Part shown: piece by piece, positions 46,485-59,041 of the stretch | Layout of the letters: each line of letters opens with the position of its first letter | Numbering within the stretch: position 1 is the first letter of the stretch | Assembly (NCBI RefSeq): GCF_020382885.2 | Contig: NC_058511.1 | Coordinates: 7,347,501 to 7,411,500, forward strand | Reading direction: 5' to 3' | Length of the DNA: 64,000 nt | Origin: Scatophagus argus | Lineage: Eukaryota; Chordata; Actinopteri; Scatophagidae | Position numbers and translations under genes: made by a program | Notes under the pieces: generated by a model | Told to the model about the DNA's origin: nothing | Seen by the model: the letters and a program-made list of their open reading frames with translations, nothing else | The model's database searches: none

Positions 46485-49400
46485 ACAGGCTTGTTTTCAT
46501 CTTTTTGTCATCATGAATGACTCTGTGATTAATTAAACTATGGTTTGACATGTTGCTACAGTTGCACAGGATACATTTATGCTACTTCAGCTAATTAAAA
46601 GCAACTTGTAGCAAATTTAACAGTTAATTCTGAAAACCTTATGCATGTGATATGTGAATTAGACATAAAGGTTCAGAAATTTATAGTTACTTTTTTGTGT
46701 GTGTGTGTGTGTGTGATTCAACATGATGCAACATCAACTCTCAAACAACTGACAAATTACTGTGGCTGAATTTTGTTCTTCTTGGAGCATTCCAGTGACT
46801 TATTATTTGACAGTATTTAGGGGATGGTATCAATCTAATTATTCAGTTATGGCAAAGTTCATATACAAGTAACTCTATGCTCTATGCAACATTTTTGCAC
46901 TTTTTCAAGTCGTGCAGGGAAAACAGAAGTTGTAAATAGTGATATTGCACCTTTAATTAAAGGTTATCTGAGTCCACTGGGAATCTCCATCACCCCCTCT
47001 TATCTTTGTGACAGAGGAGGTTAGAGGTCAGCCCTTCATTCTTCTTTCTTTCTGCTCATCAACTTCCCTCCCTTCCTTCCTCTCCATACTTAATCAATCA
47101 GTCCTGATTTGTCCATCATTATCACTGGCACCTACTCTTACACAATGACTGATAGTGTTAGATAAAGCACACTGAGGCAGCACATAACTCGAGGAAATGA
47201 GTGGATCCACTGAAGTAAATGCAAAAGTATGTTCCCAGAAGTGGTCCATATTATTGAATGGTTGCTAACAGGGGCAATCTTGCTGAATGTGTTGTGTTAC
47301 ACCACTGTGATGCCACATAGTGACTGTAAGTCATCCTACAGCTATGCAGATAAGAGCCTTGGAACAGGGTTAATTACATAGCAGTGTTTCAGTCAAAAAA
47401 AGAAACGCATTGTTTGGATACCACTGCAGATCATACAGTCAGATGTTGATGCTCCAGGAGATTCCAAAGTGTTTTTACTTTCAGATTTTGGCTTGAAGAG
47501 TGTCAGAGCTGTCATAACTGTTGAGCCAAATATTAGAGGAAGACAAAGAACATTCTCAACTAGTGGATCCTCTCATGCATGAATGGACGGTGAAAGTGGA
47601 GAATGAGAAGAGCTGAGTGCAGGTGGAGGAAAAACAAGAAACATCTCACACGTGCTCAGTTTTTCTCTGTGAAGAAAATGTAGTTTTGGGTGGTGTCAGT
47701 GTCGATCTCAGGTTGTTAAACTCTTCCTCTGCTCTCAGGAAGGAAAGATGTTGGTCTCTTCCTATGAACTTTTGGTACTGGAAATGTTTGTAGGCGGAAG
47801 TTCTGGGTCAAAGGATGATCTCACCCCCACCTTCACCTCTGACTCCATTCTTCTTCCCTTCCTTAAACTGGAGTCAGGAATACCCCTCTATCCAAAGGGG
47901 ATCTCTTCCTGTTTGCCTATGTCAGGCTTGGATATGGGTCACAGAACTATTGTCCTCTGACGCTTGTGTTTCCCTAAAAAAAAGGAGGGGAGAGAAAAAC
48001 ACTGACAGTTTGAATTAGTGTGCTTGTGTTTGCATTGAAATATGGACTTTTCATGCTCATAGAGTGGGCGGGTTTATGCATTTGTGTGTTTGACATAGAG
48101 TGGGGCTGGACTGCAAGGGGCCATGCATGAATTAAACCTTCTTGTTCCTGTGCTTTCCTCCATTGTCAACAACGATCCGTCCTCCATAGTCGGAAACACC
48201 TGTCTCTGTTGCGGCGGACAAAGGAGGATGACCACCTGCTGTGTTACAAAGCACAGGGTTACCACAAGGTTAACTCATTCATAAATCTCTCTGGTTTCAC
48301 TCTGAGTGACTGCCGTGAAGCAGCGCATTTAGTTATTTTTATTGTTTTGTATCTGATGATGATAAAAGATCAATGGACAGGACTTAAAATTCTAACAGTA
48401 TGTGATAAAACCAGTTTAACATACCGAGATGAACCGATACGGTCTGTTGGTAAATCACATGCAGAGGAATCCTTTTGTGTTTGCCGATGCACGTTCACAC
48501 ACCCTGTGAGACCTTATTTGGAGGAAAAACGCTGATTAGTTTCCAACATTCTGATATCAATCAGACTTTTGCAACATGCTCTGCAATACTATCACTTCTG
48601 GTTTTGCTGTTAACAATAAGTCATGGCAGGAAGTAGCACTTATACTTGAATTAGATTATTAGCCTATTTCATTCTTCTTGAAGTCTGTAATGATAGATAG
48701 ATAAAGATAGATAATGAATGTGCTTCAAAAGTAGCACAACTTATTATTTCATTTAGTTAATGATGATATTCTACATCATTTCCATCACTGATCCCTTCTC
48801 GTTGCTCTATTCACCCTTTTTTTATCCACACATACAGATGTTAGTCAGTCAACCACTTTGGCCAAGACTGAATGGACATTTTGTATGAACCTTCATTGTC
48901 CCCAGAGGATGAATCTACATGACCAAAGATATCGGCTGATATTTTCTCCAGTGTCAACATGAGCCTCAAATTTGTAGTTTTGGGTGAAATGGTCCATCAG
49001 ACATGAAAAACTGTTGGATTTGCATGTCCCCCACGTCCATTTCATGTCCCGCTGTGGATGAACTGTGATGACTTTGGTGATCACTTAATTTTGCATCTGG
49101 CTCCATCATCACAACAAAGATTGCATTTGCCAAGGAACATATTTTTTAAAATTGCCAAAGATAAATTAACTTTAAATTGCGCTACTTTGGCTCTGATGCA
49201 GCCACACTCTGTCTGTGTGTACCAGTCTGTGATTTTCCACTCATTACACCATCTGATCCGACTGGTTATACATCACAAGTAACAGCAACACTGGCAGCCA
49301 TCAACACTGAAAACTCTGCAAAGTAGTGGAGTAAAATGTAGAATCTGTGTCTCCAAAATGAAGTGGAGTGGACAGCAGAAAAGTACCTCAAAATTGCAGT

Positions 49401-51500
49401 TGTGTACAGTAAATGGAAAGGATTCCATCACTGAGTATTTGAATTTTTTTTTTTTTACAATATCAGTTGATCCCTGATATATATTATGAATAAATTTGAT
49501 CTGAGTTTAATACTCATTAAGCTCAAATCAAGTTTGTGACCAAGGCTTTCTTTGGCAGACTAGCAAAGAAGATTTACCTTTTGCTGATGGGATATTTTAT
49601 CTGAGAACTGATTTGTTCATAGCAACGGGGACACTACGAAGACCTAATGCCACAGGCCAGACACAGTCCTTCATCTTGATAATAGTAGCCCAAAGGGATC
49701 CCAGCGCGACAGAACAATACACAAGCAATAATAAGGACGCTTTTAAATACAGAGATCACAGGACAGAGCTTCCTGCCTGTTTCTCTCATTCAGCTGTCAT
49801 TAGCCGCGACCTGGATAACAGTCTCTGCTCTGTCCTGTCCTGTGTGTGATGTGGTGGAGGGTCAGTCCAACCTGGCCCCTCAGATGTCCTCAGACAGCAG
49901 GATGTTATTGAGAATCCAGCCGGGGGAATTACAGCACACACAGAAGACGGATGTGATTGGTGCACAAATTATAGGAAATGCTTAATGTGTTTGTCATAAG
50001 ACGTGCAGTACCTTTGCTCACCAAGATAAAAATCGGTTCATGCCTTATTGATGCCCAGGTTATGGTGAAATGCAGTGACTAATGTTGTGCGGTGGATCAT
50101 TGACAAAAGAGCAACCATTAACTTTTATTTGAACTGTTCAAACAAGTTGAGTGTTGTCCAGTGGTGACTTCATTTCTGTCTGTTTCAGGATGACAGCGAT
50201 GCCACATCTAATGAGGTTCTGTCAGTAACTATTCAGACATACAGTAAAGGGTTCTTTCAGCAGAAAAAACACATGATAAGAGCAACAACGAGAGCAAGTC
50301 AGTCACCCCGAGGAGAAGGGAAATTTCTCATTGTTTGTGCCGATCATGTTGAAAAGGGAAGAACAGCACTCAGGTTACCCAAAGTAGACCTGCTGAAAGA
50401 GCTGAGGATAAAAGGACAGTTTTACCAACAACACAACTTTCATGAGTAGAGTGCATGGTTGCTTGTGCGTGCACCCTGGCATATTTACATTAACTGGCAG
50501 GAGTAACTCCAGCGACAAGAAAAGATGATGTCATTGTCTGAGCATAGATCTTTATCTTCCAGTCAGAGTAATTTGCATCTTTCTTTCGGCACCGTGTTTT
50601 CCTCCTCACCAAACCTGTCAGTGCATTCTAACCCCATATGCTCTGATCACAAGTGTGACAAGTCACATTTCTAGACAAAGACACTCATACTAATACTCAT
50701 AGACACCACAGACATCTGGAGAGATTTTTTTTTTGTCATAATTAGTTCAACAAGAGTCAGTGAAGCTGGGACAAGAGAGCTGACACCTAATAAGACTTCA
50801 GTCTGAGAAGCTGTCTGTGAATGTTGGAGTAAAATCTGCACTGACTGGAGAAACAGGGCGGAAAGTTTCTCCTTGTCATTACACAAACACACACTCCCAA
50901 TGTGTGTCCATCATCTTTCCACATCTCCTCTCCTCATGCCCTTTTGTCTGTTTTGTCTTTGAACCTCACTTGCTTTGTTTTCTGGGTTTGTCCAGGAGAA
51001 GAAGAAGAAGAAGAGGAGGAGGAAGAGGAGGGAGCGGGACAGAAAATGAACATATCGCGTGCGTGCAGACGGATATTACCCTTTTAAAAGAAAAACAAAT
51101 ATGTGTGTGTGCAAGCCCTGTAATTTTGCTGTTGACATGAGCACTTACAGCGGGGATCTGGGACCCTGGTAATGACTGGGGCAGGTAACACTGGAGACAG
51201 GTGGAGGACAGTGCTGTCTGACTGGTTCTAAAATAGAGTGTGTGTGTGTGTGTGTAAAAGTGTCAGACATAGACAGAGACGTGTAGACAGACACAGTGGC
51301 ACCTGGTGATGTCACTGATGTTGTCACAGCGTGGTAGTCGAGTTGGTCTCTTATAATGAATGCCATTCCTGAGTCGACTCAAACGGTTTAAGCATGCTGT
51401 ATTGTAGGCCTGTTGGGCTCTTGCTCAATGAGGAAATTACAATTGTGCGCAGGGCTCTCAGTGACACACAGTTCATGAATGCAACACGTATATACCTCAT
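46485..51500. other. Intergenic prep-prdm1, left part
   Basis: No exon with splice and family support. Short TG repeat at 46696-46715; GATA-type repeat near 48690-48710; a GAA/GAG purine run at 50997-51033 that makes a false poly-Glu frame. Confidence 0.65.
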
Positions 51501-51539
51501 TTTGGGATTTTTCCTAAGAGTTACACGAGAAGGTCACAT

Positions 51540-52030
51540 CTGTCCAGTATGAAGCCAGATGAGAGCTAATTTAGCTTAGCTTAATGATTATAAACAGGGA
51601 AAAGAGCCGCACAAAGCCACAAATTTCAGTTTCAGTAAAATTCAGTTTTTGTACAAATTTTAGAACAATGTATAAAGTATTAATTTGTGTGCTTTAAAGG
51701 AACAGATGTTTTTGTTTTAATTTGTTTTAAATCATTTTTTGACAGAGCCATACTAGCTTCTTCTGCATACACTCAATTGTGTCCTCTGTCTTCAGCACAA
51801 AGGCCTCATGCTAAGCTAAGCTAACTCTCTCCTGGCTATAGCAGAGGTGGTTTAGTCAGGCTTTAGGGGTGGTTAGTGAATTTCTTTAGCCTTTGGTACC
51901 ATTTGCTGGTTGTAGCTTCTCAGATCATCACAGCTCAATCAATGTTCTTTCTCTAACTCGTCAGGAAACTAATTACATGTATTTCTTAAAATATCAAACT
52001 ATTCCATTAAGCAGTGACAGCCCCTGATCT
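51540..52030. repeat. Degenerate dispersed-repeat candidate with inverted AGCTTAGCTTA motifs
   Basis: TTTAGCTTAGCTTAA (51571-51585) on the left and GCTAAGCTAAGCTAAC (51811-51826) on the right are inverted with respect to each other, a motif pair often seen in fish MITE-type repeats. Ends and family could not be fixed. Confidence 0.3.
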
Positions 52031-52256
52031 GTTTGATGTAGTGATACTGCTTTAGTGAACAGGTTTCCCTTGATTCATTGCTGGATATGGTTTATTTAAA
52101 GAACAGGAAGAGACTGGTACCGTTCACACAAGACAAGGATGCACACAGAAAAGAGATGTACATGCATGAATACGCTTTCAGGCCGACCTACACAATCATA
52201 TTGCATCAGCTCATACAGGGTTCACAGTATTTATTTGGGATGTCATGGAGGAAGTT

Positions 52257-52257
52257 A

Positions 52258-52315
<58 letters not shown>
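52257..52315. repeat. Compound (GT)n(GA)n microsatellite
   Basis: About 16 GT units followed directly by about 13 GA units. It generates false Cys-Val and Arg-Glu frames. Confidence 0.9.
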
Positions 52316-53538
52316 TTGGGGAAACTCTACCCCGTGCCAGAGTGTGACAGCATGGATCAGGTTCACCTCTGTTTGTTCAGTGGCCATCCAAAAATATGGC
52401 AGGAATCTGAGGACAGCAAGCTATCCAAGGCTGACTGAGCTGAATCGGCTCGCTGCTCCTGAGAGACAAATGAACACAGACAACTAGACATACACACACA
52501 AACAAACAAACAATGGAGGAAGCTTTAATTCTACAGTGTATGTCACCATTTGTCACATAATAGCACCAGTTTTATGGTATTTTTTCCTTCTGTGGGATAA
52601 AAAAAACCCTTAAGCTGTGCAGGATATGTAAGGGAGAGTGTGTGTTTGTGTGAGTATGAGTGTATCCTTCCCGGATGGTGTGTGTCTCACTGGTGGTCAT
52701 TATTACAGTCTGCCTTAGTAATCAAGAGGAAGACAAAACAATGTGGGCAGCCTTTTAATACAGGCAGGTGTGGCTCCTGGGGGTCTGATGCTTCCTCATC
52801 TGCAGAGCTGCCCATCTATTCTTCAACTCTACAATATGAAAACCTTATTTTTCCAGTGTTTTTCAGTTTTTCCAAAGTTTTCAAGTCAGAGTTTTTTCCA
52901 GAGTTTTCAAGTCACTCACATTTATATGAGAAATGTTGAGATGGCGAAAAGCAGAAAGACAAATACTGCGTGTGTTTTGAGAGCAGTAAATGTATGATGT
53001 TTTTTTGGTGGATGGTTCAAGAGCGCAGCATCTCTACGGTGTTTGTTATTAAACATGAGTCAAAAGGAGCACCAGAAAGTATGCATCAGCATTAGTAATT
53101 TGAACAGCTGATAAGCATGGCTGGAAGAACTGAAAGCAAGTGTGGGAAAAAGGAAACATTTAACTTGCCGAAAGGATGTTTTTCGTTTTACATTAAGATG
53201 AAATCGTGGGTCAACCACAGTGGGAGTTGTCTGGGCAGGATGGTGGTTCCAATTAGCAACTAATCCTATTCTGTAAATGTGTTTTGAAGAAGAATATGTT
53301 TTTTTTTTATGATAAAAAATATTCACTGAAATAAACCTTTAGTATTCATCCACACTTTGCAAAGACAGCAGATGTAGCTGCGTGAAGATCAGATATTTCT
53401 TCCTCAGAGTTAGGGAGAAATCAAACAGGATTTAACAGTAAAATTGAGTTGTTGTCAAACATGTTTTCAGTCGGTGATAATCTACAGATAATCTTGGATC
53501 ATTAAAATGGATGACAAGGCAACCAGGAGCCTGATGGT

Positions 53539-54029
53539 CAGTGGTGGAAGGTAACTTGTAACTTGCACAATGATTCAAATACACTACTTAAGTACAGTTT
53601 TGACATGACTCACATTTTACTTGAGTATCTCCTCTCCATAACACTTTTAACTACATTTAGTTAACACTAATCGTTACAGCTTATTAACATTAAAAACATG
53701 ACAGACTCATAGACTCTCAGTCTCTGCTCATATGCTTTATACTACTAATCCACCAAAGCCTTATATAAAGTATCTGAAATTGTCTCCACATTGATGAACT
53801 ACAACATTCTCTACAAAACTATCTTTGCTAGTGATAACATAAAATACTGTTCTATACCAATATAATAAAGAAGATTCTGAACAATGAGCACTGTGACATT
53901 TGATACTTTTGCTTTTAGTACTTTTAACATTACTTTTGAATTCAGGACTTTAGCATGTAATGGAGTACTTTTAGACCATGATATTTCTACTTTCTTTGCG
54001 AACAGATATGAGTACTTCTTCCACCACTG
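53539..54029. mobile_element. MITE with 12-base terminal inverted repeats (CAGTGGTGGAAG)
   Basis: CAGTGGTGGAAG at 53539-53550 is exactly mirrored by CTTCCACCACTG at 54018-54029. Inside, modules such as TACACTACTTAAGTACAG and TTTTACTTGAGTATCTCC are typical of an abundant fish MITE. The 491-base body codes for nothing credible. CAG-type ends suggest hAT, but no clear 8-base target duplication is seen. Confidence 0.75.
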
Positions 54030-57000
54030 GCCCTGCCTGAATGATGATGGCTTACACAGAGTAAAAACCATACACAGAATATTAAACATGTCTGAAATGT
54101 GTGGGGTTGTCATATACATTAAAATCTAGCAGAACTGGTTATCCAGTAACGAAAATGAACGGCTGTGAAAAAACCCACCTCTCAGCTAATTGTACATGCG
54201 TATATTGTGACACAGAATCACCATTCAAAAACAAGACGTTTATGGTCATTCTAACCGATTATTACAGCAGGGTCAGTCAGCAGCTGCTCATCCAGTTGTT
54301 CCAGATTGAAGTTTGTGAACACGAGACCAGAAATGACACGATAAATGTTTCACAGTCACGTTTCATTTAAGCTGCAGACTCCTCAACCTGATGTCCTCAC
54401 AATGTTTTGTAACTTTCTTCCCCACCTTTTTCAGATTGGATAAACAAAAAGGCCTTGATAATATCAGATTTTGACTATGTGATGGACTAATGTCTGATTT
54501 TTATTCATCCAATCCAAAACCAGAGGAGTGTAGGACTTAAATTCAATATAAACCATTAAAAAAAATCCAGAATGACTGATTTGATTATATTTGCTGGCAT
54601 CAGATTAGAATTAAATTGGATGGACATTCAAATGCAAAATTTTTCTTGGAAGTCCAATCCCCACGTGTATGCAGGTATGCATACGCTTTGTTTTCTGTGT
54701 TGGACATTAACTTTCACACAGGTCACAGGAGTACAGTGATGGTGCTTTCTCCTCATCTCTGTGGGTGGTTCTGTCAGGATATGAAAAGACATCTGTTGTG
54801 AAGTGCAGTAGCATTCCTCTCAGCCCTGAAACCATGATAATAACCCTTGGCCTGTCAACAGGAGATCATCCACTAGATGGTTGGTGGACTAGGTGGGTGG
54901 TGGATGTGCTGCAGTGATGACATTTGATCACATTCACACCTGAAAGGGCAAAACAAGAGGGAAAAGGAGATGGAGAAAGACAAATTACATCTATGCTTTT
55001 CTGTTCTGTTCCCGTTCGCATTCATTAAGTCCATATTGCTCCTGTCATGTCAGTAAAGCGCATCTGACCTCAGTTGAATCGCCATACTGGAAGAGTGGAA
55101 AAAAACACATGTGCATATGAGTGATTTCTCATCTACAGGCTGAATAGAGTGCAGTGTAATGCATGGAAAAGGAAATCACTGAAAGTAACTTGAAATGGAC
55201 GGGGAGGCGGACGAGGCTGACAGGCTGATAACAGCACAGCATGGCAGCAAAAAAGCGAGGGCGACGCGGGTGAGAGTGGGTGACTCTGACAACAAGACAG
55301 TTGCGACAGAATGCGAAACATTTCTCCTTGAGTCAGCCATAAAACGTTAGGGAAGGCAGAGGTGGATGCTGTGTCAAAGATCTCAGCTGTAATGGGTTAC
55401 AAAATGGGCTCAGTCACCACCACCTCTACCAAAGATCATTGTCCTCACCCTCAGGGGGGAGGCAACAAGGAAAGGATTTGCCTTTAGTCCTGCTGCGAGA
55501 AATGACCCTAGGCAGGTACAGACTCAAGCATGGAAATTACAGGGCTAAAGACATATATAGCATTTACAGAGGCCCCAAAGGCGCCCAGTCTCTCTGTATT
55601 TTAAACATTTACTGTGGACTAACTGTATGCAAATTTATACAGTTATTTTTACAAAGCAATCATTCAACCAAAATACAACAACACATACTCACTTACTTCC
55701 AGTGATATAAAGATCGATTTGGAACTCTTGGACAGTTTTTTGAACTCTGTCTCTGTGATTTCAGCCTTCACGCCAGTGCAATGCAGCTGTGTGGGATTTT
55801 GCTGATGCTATTTACTTAAAAAGGCAAATAAACAAAAACAACAAACGTCAAAAAAAAATCAACAGTCACCACAGATTTTTCTATGGAAGAAATATTGTGC
55901 CTACTACTGGATAATTCAAAGAACAGAGTTTCTGAGGAACTATTTCTTGGGTAGAAAGTAGCTCCACTGAAATCTGTGGATCCTTCAGAGTTAAAGGGAC
56001 ATCATCTCTATTAAAGAAGATAAATTAATACATATAGTTTTTAGGTACTGTGAGCACAACAGTAAGAGTAAGAGAGCAAAGACAAGTAACTCTGAAAGTG
56101 GACAAAGTCAAACCACAACTACTTGTATGGCTGGACAGGGGTAAGAAAATATGTTTAATTTCCTTTAGTCAAAGTTATGGAAGAATAAACAGCAAATATA
56201 TTTTCTCCCAAATAAAACACGAATTTGAGAAAATGCTGTCTTGCTCACTTCAGGACACACAGGCTTTTTGCTGCGACAGCCTGACTTGGGCTGGTATGAG
56301 AAGGAGCTTATGGCAGCTAATAGCAGCTAATTTTAGCAACGGCGGGACTGCATACAAAGTCATCAGACAGGTTCGCTTGACTTCAAAATACTTCATGTTC
56401 AGTGAAGAAGTCACATGTGCTCTGGTACTTAATGAATCTGCATCATACAGAGATCAGAGGGAAAAGGAGAAAGACCAGAGTGAAATAACAGAGAGAAATA
56501 GAGCTTCTGGCTGAAATGAGCCTGGTGAACTTTTTCTGTAAATCACATTACCTTACACTTCTTTATGGGCGGTGATTTTCATGTCTCCATATAAGCCTGC
56601 TCATCAAACTGTCATTCTAAGAATGTCATGTCAGCTATCAAATAGTCAACTACCAACTAGCCTCACACATACCCACACTCCAAAACATCCACCCACACAA
56701 AACCAAAGTTCAGAGTGCAATCTCAGACCTCTACAAGACTAATATGAGAAGTCGCGTTGTCATTATGTGAATCACTCACGCAGTGCGTATGACTAACATA
56801 TGTAGTTAAGAGAGGGTTCGGATAGAGAGGCATTACAGAGGAAAAAGAGGGGGTGGAGGACATGGGAGCTGAATAGAAGGTGATGAATGAGATGACTGAA
56901 GGCACAGAGAAAGAGCGAAACACCAAGAGAGAAGTAGATTTTAAATTACATGGTGGCTCACGTCAGCAGCTGTAATTAGTAGCTTGGTCAGGTGTGATGA

Positions 57001-58717
57001 GAGGGACAGGAAGTATGGAAAGAAGGACAAAACACCAGAGAAATGAAGGACAGCCTACGTGGAACAGAATCCATTTGATGCAATATGAACTTCCCAGGAT
57101 GAAGAGAAAGTGAATGAGAATGCGAACCATGGTGAGTGCATGTATTAATGGAAATAAGTGCACAAACAACCTTACAAGGTTGCTGCTCATAATAATGTCG
57201 TGTGTCAAGCACGTGGATGGCAAGTCTGAAAATTCAGCCAATTCTTATGCTGGCTTGGCAGCCTGCCAAGTCAACTGTTGTCTTTGGAGGAAATAAAAAG
57301 GGGAAAGCAGACCAGGGTGAAAGCTGGGTTACAGATAAACTTACAGCATGACACAAGTATCAACACACTGTGGATGTCACCCCCACTGAGCAGTACAGAA
57401 GGACAGCTGGACACAGGTCTCCTGAAGGGGAAAACAGGATAAAAATGTTCCTGCAAGTACCCGAAAATACACCATCCACAGTCTTGATTTATTTGCATTT
57501 TAAGTGATGGCATAGTTTCGTGTTACAGTTTCCGGCGCTTCTCAGTAGCTTTACATTCTCATTCTAAACACTTTGTAAAGACAAGCAAAATGCCAAATAA
57601 ATAAACTTGGAGAAGAGTTGACTCAGAAAATCCTCTGAAAGGAAGACAATTAGAGGAAAAGAGTGTCAGAGGGAAATACAAGAAGATAAAAGTTTTTATA
57701 CTATCTGTGTTCAGTGGTCTCTGGGCAGTAATAAAAGGATAACCCGACTGTCAGAGTGTCCTAATATTTCACTTGTGTGTTGAAGCAAAAAACAAAATCT
57801 TATTGTCAATTACAGCGATTAGTTAATAGAAAGAAAAAGTTCAACATTCATCCAGGTTGTCATATGTGATAATTTTTATGCTTTTCCTGGTCTTCTATAT
57901 TGAATCAAATAATAATCCTTGTGCTTTGTAATACTGTGACGCTTTAACAACTAGCTGAGAAAATATACACGAGCAAAATCGATGACAAATATCTGTCAAG
58001 ACTTTCAGTAGTATCGCACAATTCTTTCTTACTTCTCTACTCTCTGAAGATTAACTTCACTAAGTATTTTTATCAGGTAGTCAAAGAGCTGACAGTCATA
58101 CACAGAGTGGAAATACTTCAGTGTGCAGCTGTTGCTGTGATGAACGGCTGGATATTGAATTTCTTCATATTCAAGCAGTATCTACTCACGGGGTGCATTT
58201 TAGTCATTTCAAAACTGACCATCTGATTAAGCCACAGAAACCATGAGAAGTGACAGGGATGAGACATATTTGCATCAAATTTGCAAAAATGGACTTTTTC
58301 AAGTACATTTGTGAAAGATTACGTATGAAGATTAAGAATTTTAATTCCAGGAACCATCCTTGTGTGTGTGTGTGTGTGTGCGTGTGTGCGCGTGTGTGTG
58401 TGTGGTTAATGGTGTGACAATGTGGTCATGATGCATTTAATGCTGCACACGAACATCTCTTCTGACTTAATAAAAGCTGAAACTTAATGATTTGAAATGA
58501 ACAAACGAATCACTGAAGTTATGCTTTTTAAATAACATTTCAAATCTCACCTCTGTGCCGTGTCCTCGACTTCCGAACACAGCACAGGTATGCCTAAAGA
58601 TGGAGTGGGTGACTGTCAGAAAATGAAGACGCATTTTGTCTGATCCGGACATAGCTGTGTGACAGCCAGTGGACCCCCCCATCCCGTGGAGAAAGCCTCT
58701 CGCCTCGGGGCAAGAGA
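54030..58717. other. Intergenic prep-prdm1, right part
   Basis: No gene recognised. The longest frame (56050-56514, 154 codons, starting with GTG) has no recognisable domain. A GT repeat with CG steps lies at 58360-58404. Confidence 0.6.
58360..58404. repeat. (GT)n microsatellite with GC steps
   Basis: GT units interrupted by GCGTGTGTGCGCG, about 650 bases upstream of the first prdm1 exon. Confidence 0.85.
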
Positions 58718-59014
58718 ATGACACACACACACACTCTCTCTCTAAGGAGGAGTCATGGGGCAAAGGGGAGGAGGGGGAGGGAGTATGAGAGGAAAAGGGA
58801 GTGTATTTCTCTTTCTCTCTCTCTCTCTCTCTGTCTCAAACACACACCTTCCCTCCTCCGATGCAAGAAGCAAAAGAAAGAGTCGCAAACTCAAGTGTTC
58901 AGTTGCACAGTCAGTCATTCACAGGTACACAGGATACTGAGGTTGTGAGAGAGGACAGGATACAGACAACAGCCACTGGTTGCTCACAGATACTCGGCAC
59001 TGAAGGCCTTCCCT
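58718..59014 (+). promoter_or_regulatory. prdm1: Presumed prdm1 promoter / 5'UTR
   Basis: Region in front of the first coding exon, with CA, CT and GGGGAGG-type purine/pyrimidine tracts. An in-frame TGA at 58946-58948 closes the reading frame upstream of the ATG at 59015. The start site itself cannot be placed. Confidence 0.4.
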
Positions 59015-59041
59015 ATGTGTGGCTCTTCTCAAGGCTTAACA
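59015..59041 (+). CDS. prdm1: prdm1 coding exon 1 (nine residues)
   Basis: ATG followed by CGSSQGLT and a clean donor GTAAGTG. It joins exon 2 in phase 0. Human PRDM1 also has a short first coding exon joined just before a segment like AAPKCNSST, and here exon 2 opens AASSQCTT. No RNA evidence is available; an alternative is that translation starts at the ATG at 60419. Confidence 0.55.

Noticed and set aside
56050..56514. 154-codon plus-strand frame
   Set aside because: Starts with GTG, has no recognisable domain, no splice context, and part of it is repeat-like (GCTAATAGCAGCTAATTTTAGC).
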